Source: Anaerolineae bacterium (lineage in GTDB: Bacteria > Chloroflexota > Anaerolineae > B4-G1 > SLSP01). Taken from it: a stretch of 5,645 bases of DNA. A program made the position numbers and the translations under genes. The stretch covers positions 1 to 5,645 of the forward strand of contig JAFGKB010000039.1 of the NCBI GenBank assembly GCA_016928755.1. The letters are read 5' to 3'. Positions 5,586 to 5,645 of this stretch are shown here, piece after piece. The notes below the pieces were generated by a model, which had not been told where the DNA came from, ran no database searches, and saw only the letters and a program-made list of their open reading frames with translations. Numbering within the stretch: position 1 is the first letter of the stretch; every line of letters starts with the position of its first letter.

Positions 5586-5645
5586 ATGCCAGCAAGTCCC
5601 ATAGTACCTATAGTTGTAACGTTCTTGCATGATCTATTCACCGCC
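5586..5645 (+). CDS. Start of a further gene, probably a membrane protein (3'-truncated by window edge)
   Basis: The ATG at 5586 follows AGAGGAG (5573-5579) by 6 nt, a strong ribosome-binding site, and the frame is open to the window end. Only 20 residues are visible; they start with a short hydrophobic stretch (PIVPIVVTFLHDLFTA). This resembles the first part of an N-terminal membrane segment, so a small integral membrane protein is likely, but the family cannot be named. The 13-nt distance from the cupin gene places it in the same operon. Confidence 0.75.
   Translation, partial: MPASPIVPIVVTFLHDLFTA

Overview
The window (about 5.6 kb, moderate GC) looks like bacterial chromosome from an anaerobe. 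The strongest pointers are a class I hybrid cluster protein (the short form typical of anaerobes), a 2[4Fe-4S] ferredoxin and a Crp/Fnr-type regulator. The style of the regulator, together with a secreted beta-helix protein with a choice-of-anchor-Q-like end, is reminiscent of Chloroflexota. That placement is only an impression; a Firmicute or another anaerobe is not excluded. No rRNA, tRNA, CRISPR array, insertion sequence or phage gene was recognised.

Layout. (1) Positions 2-688, plus strand: the 3' part of an unrecognised, mainly helical protein whose start lies outside the window. (2) 744-2018, minus strand: a secreted, membrane-anchored right-handed beta-helix protein, convergent with gene 1. 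A perfect 16-bp stem-loop between them has a T-run on the minus strand. (3) 2019-2199: divergent intergenic region with a candidate promoter in each direction. (4) 2200-5645, plus strand: a run of co-directional genes, namely a Crp/Fnr-family regulator, a small ferredoxin, Hcp, a MoaD/ThiS-like beta-grasp protein without the terminal Gly-Gly, a small cupin with reduced metal ligands, and the start of a further, probably membrane, protein cut off by the window end. Spacing from the ferredoxin onward is 10-29 nt, with a recognisable ribosome-binding site before most genes, so this part reads as one operon.

How the genes may work together. A Crp/Fnr regulator next to ferredoxin and hcp matches the known HcpR / FrdX / Hcp arrangement for nitric oxide and hydroxylamine stress in anaerobes. 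The regulator would sense nitrosative stress, the ferredoxin would deliver electrons, and Hcp would reduce NO or hydroxylamine. The 80-nt gap before the ferredoxin gene has a GAC-N4-GTC dyad about 41.5 bp upstream of a predicted start site, with an extended -10 and no good -35. This fits a promoter that depends on an Fnr-type activator. The part beyond the textbook module is the MoaD-like, cupin and terminal genes behind hcp: their operon position suggests accessory roles, but the sequence does not show what they do.
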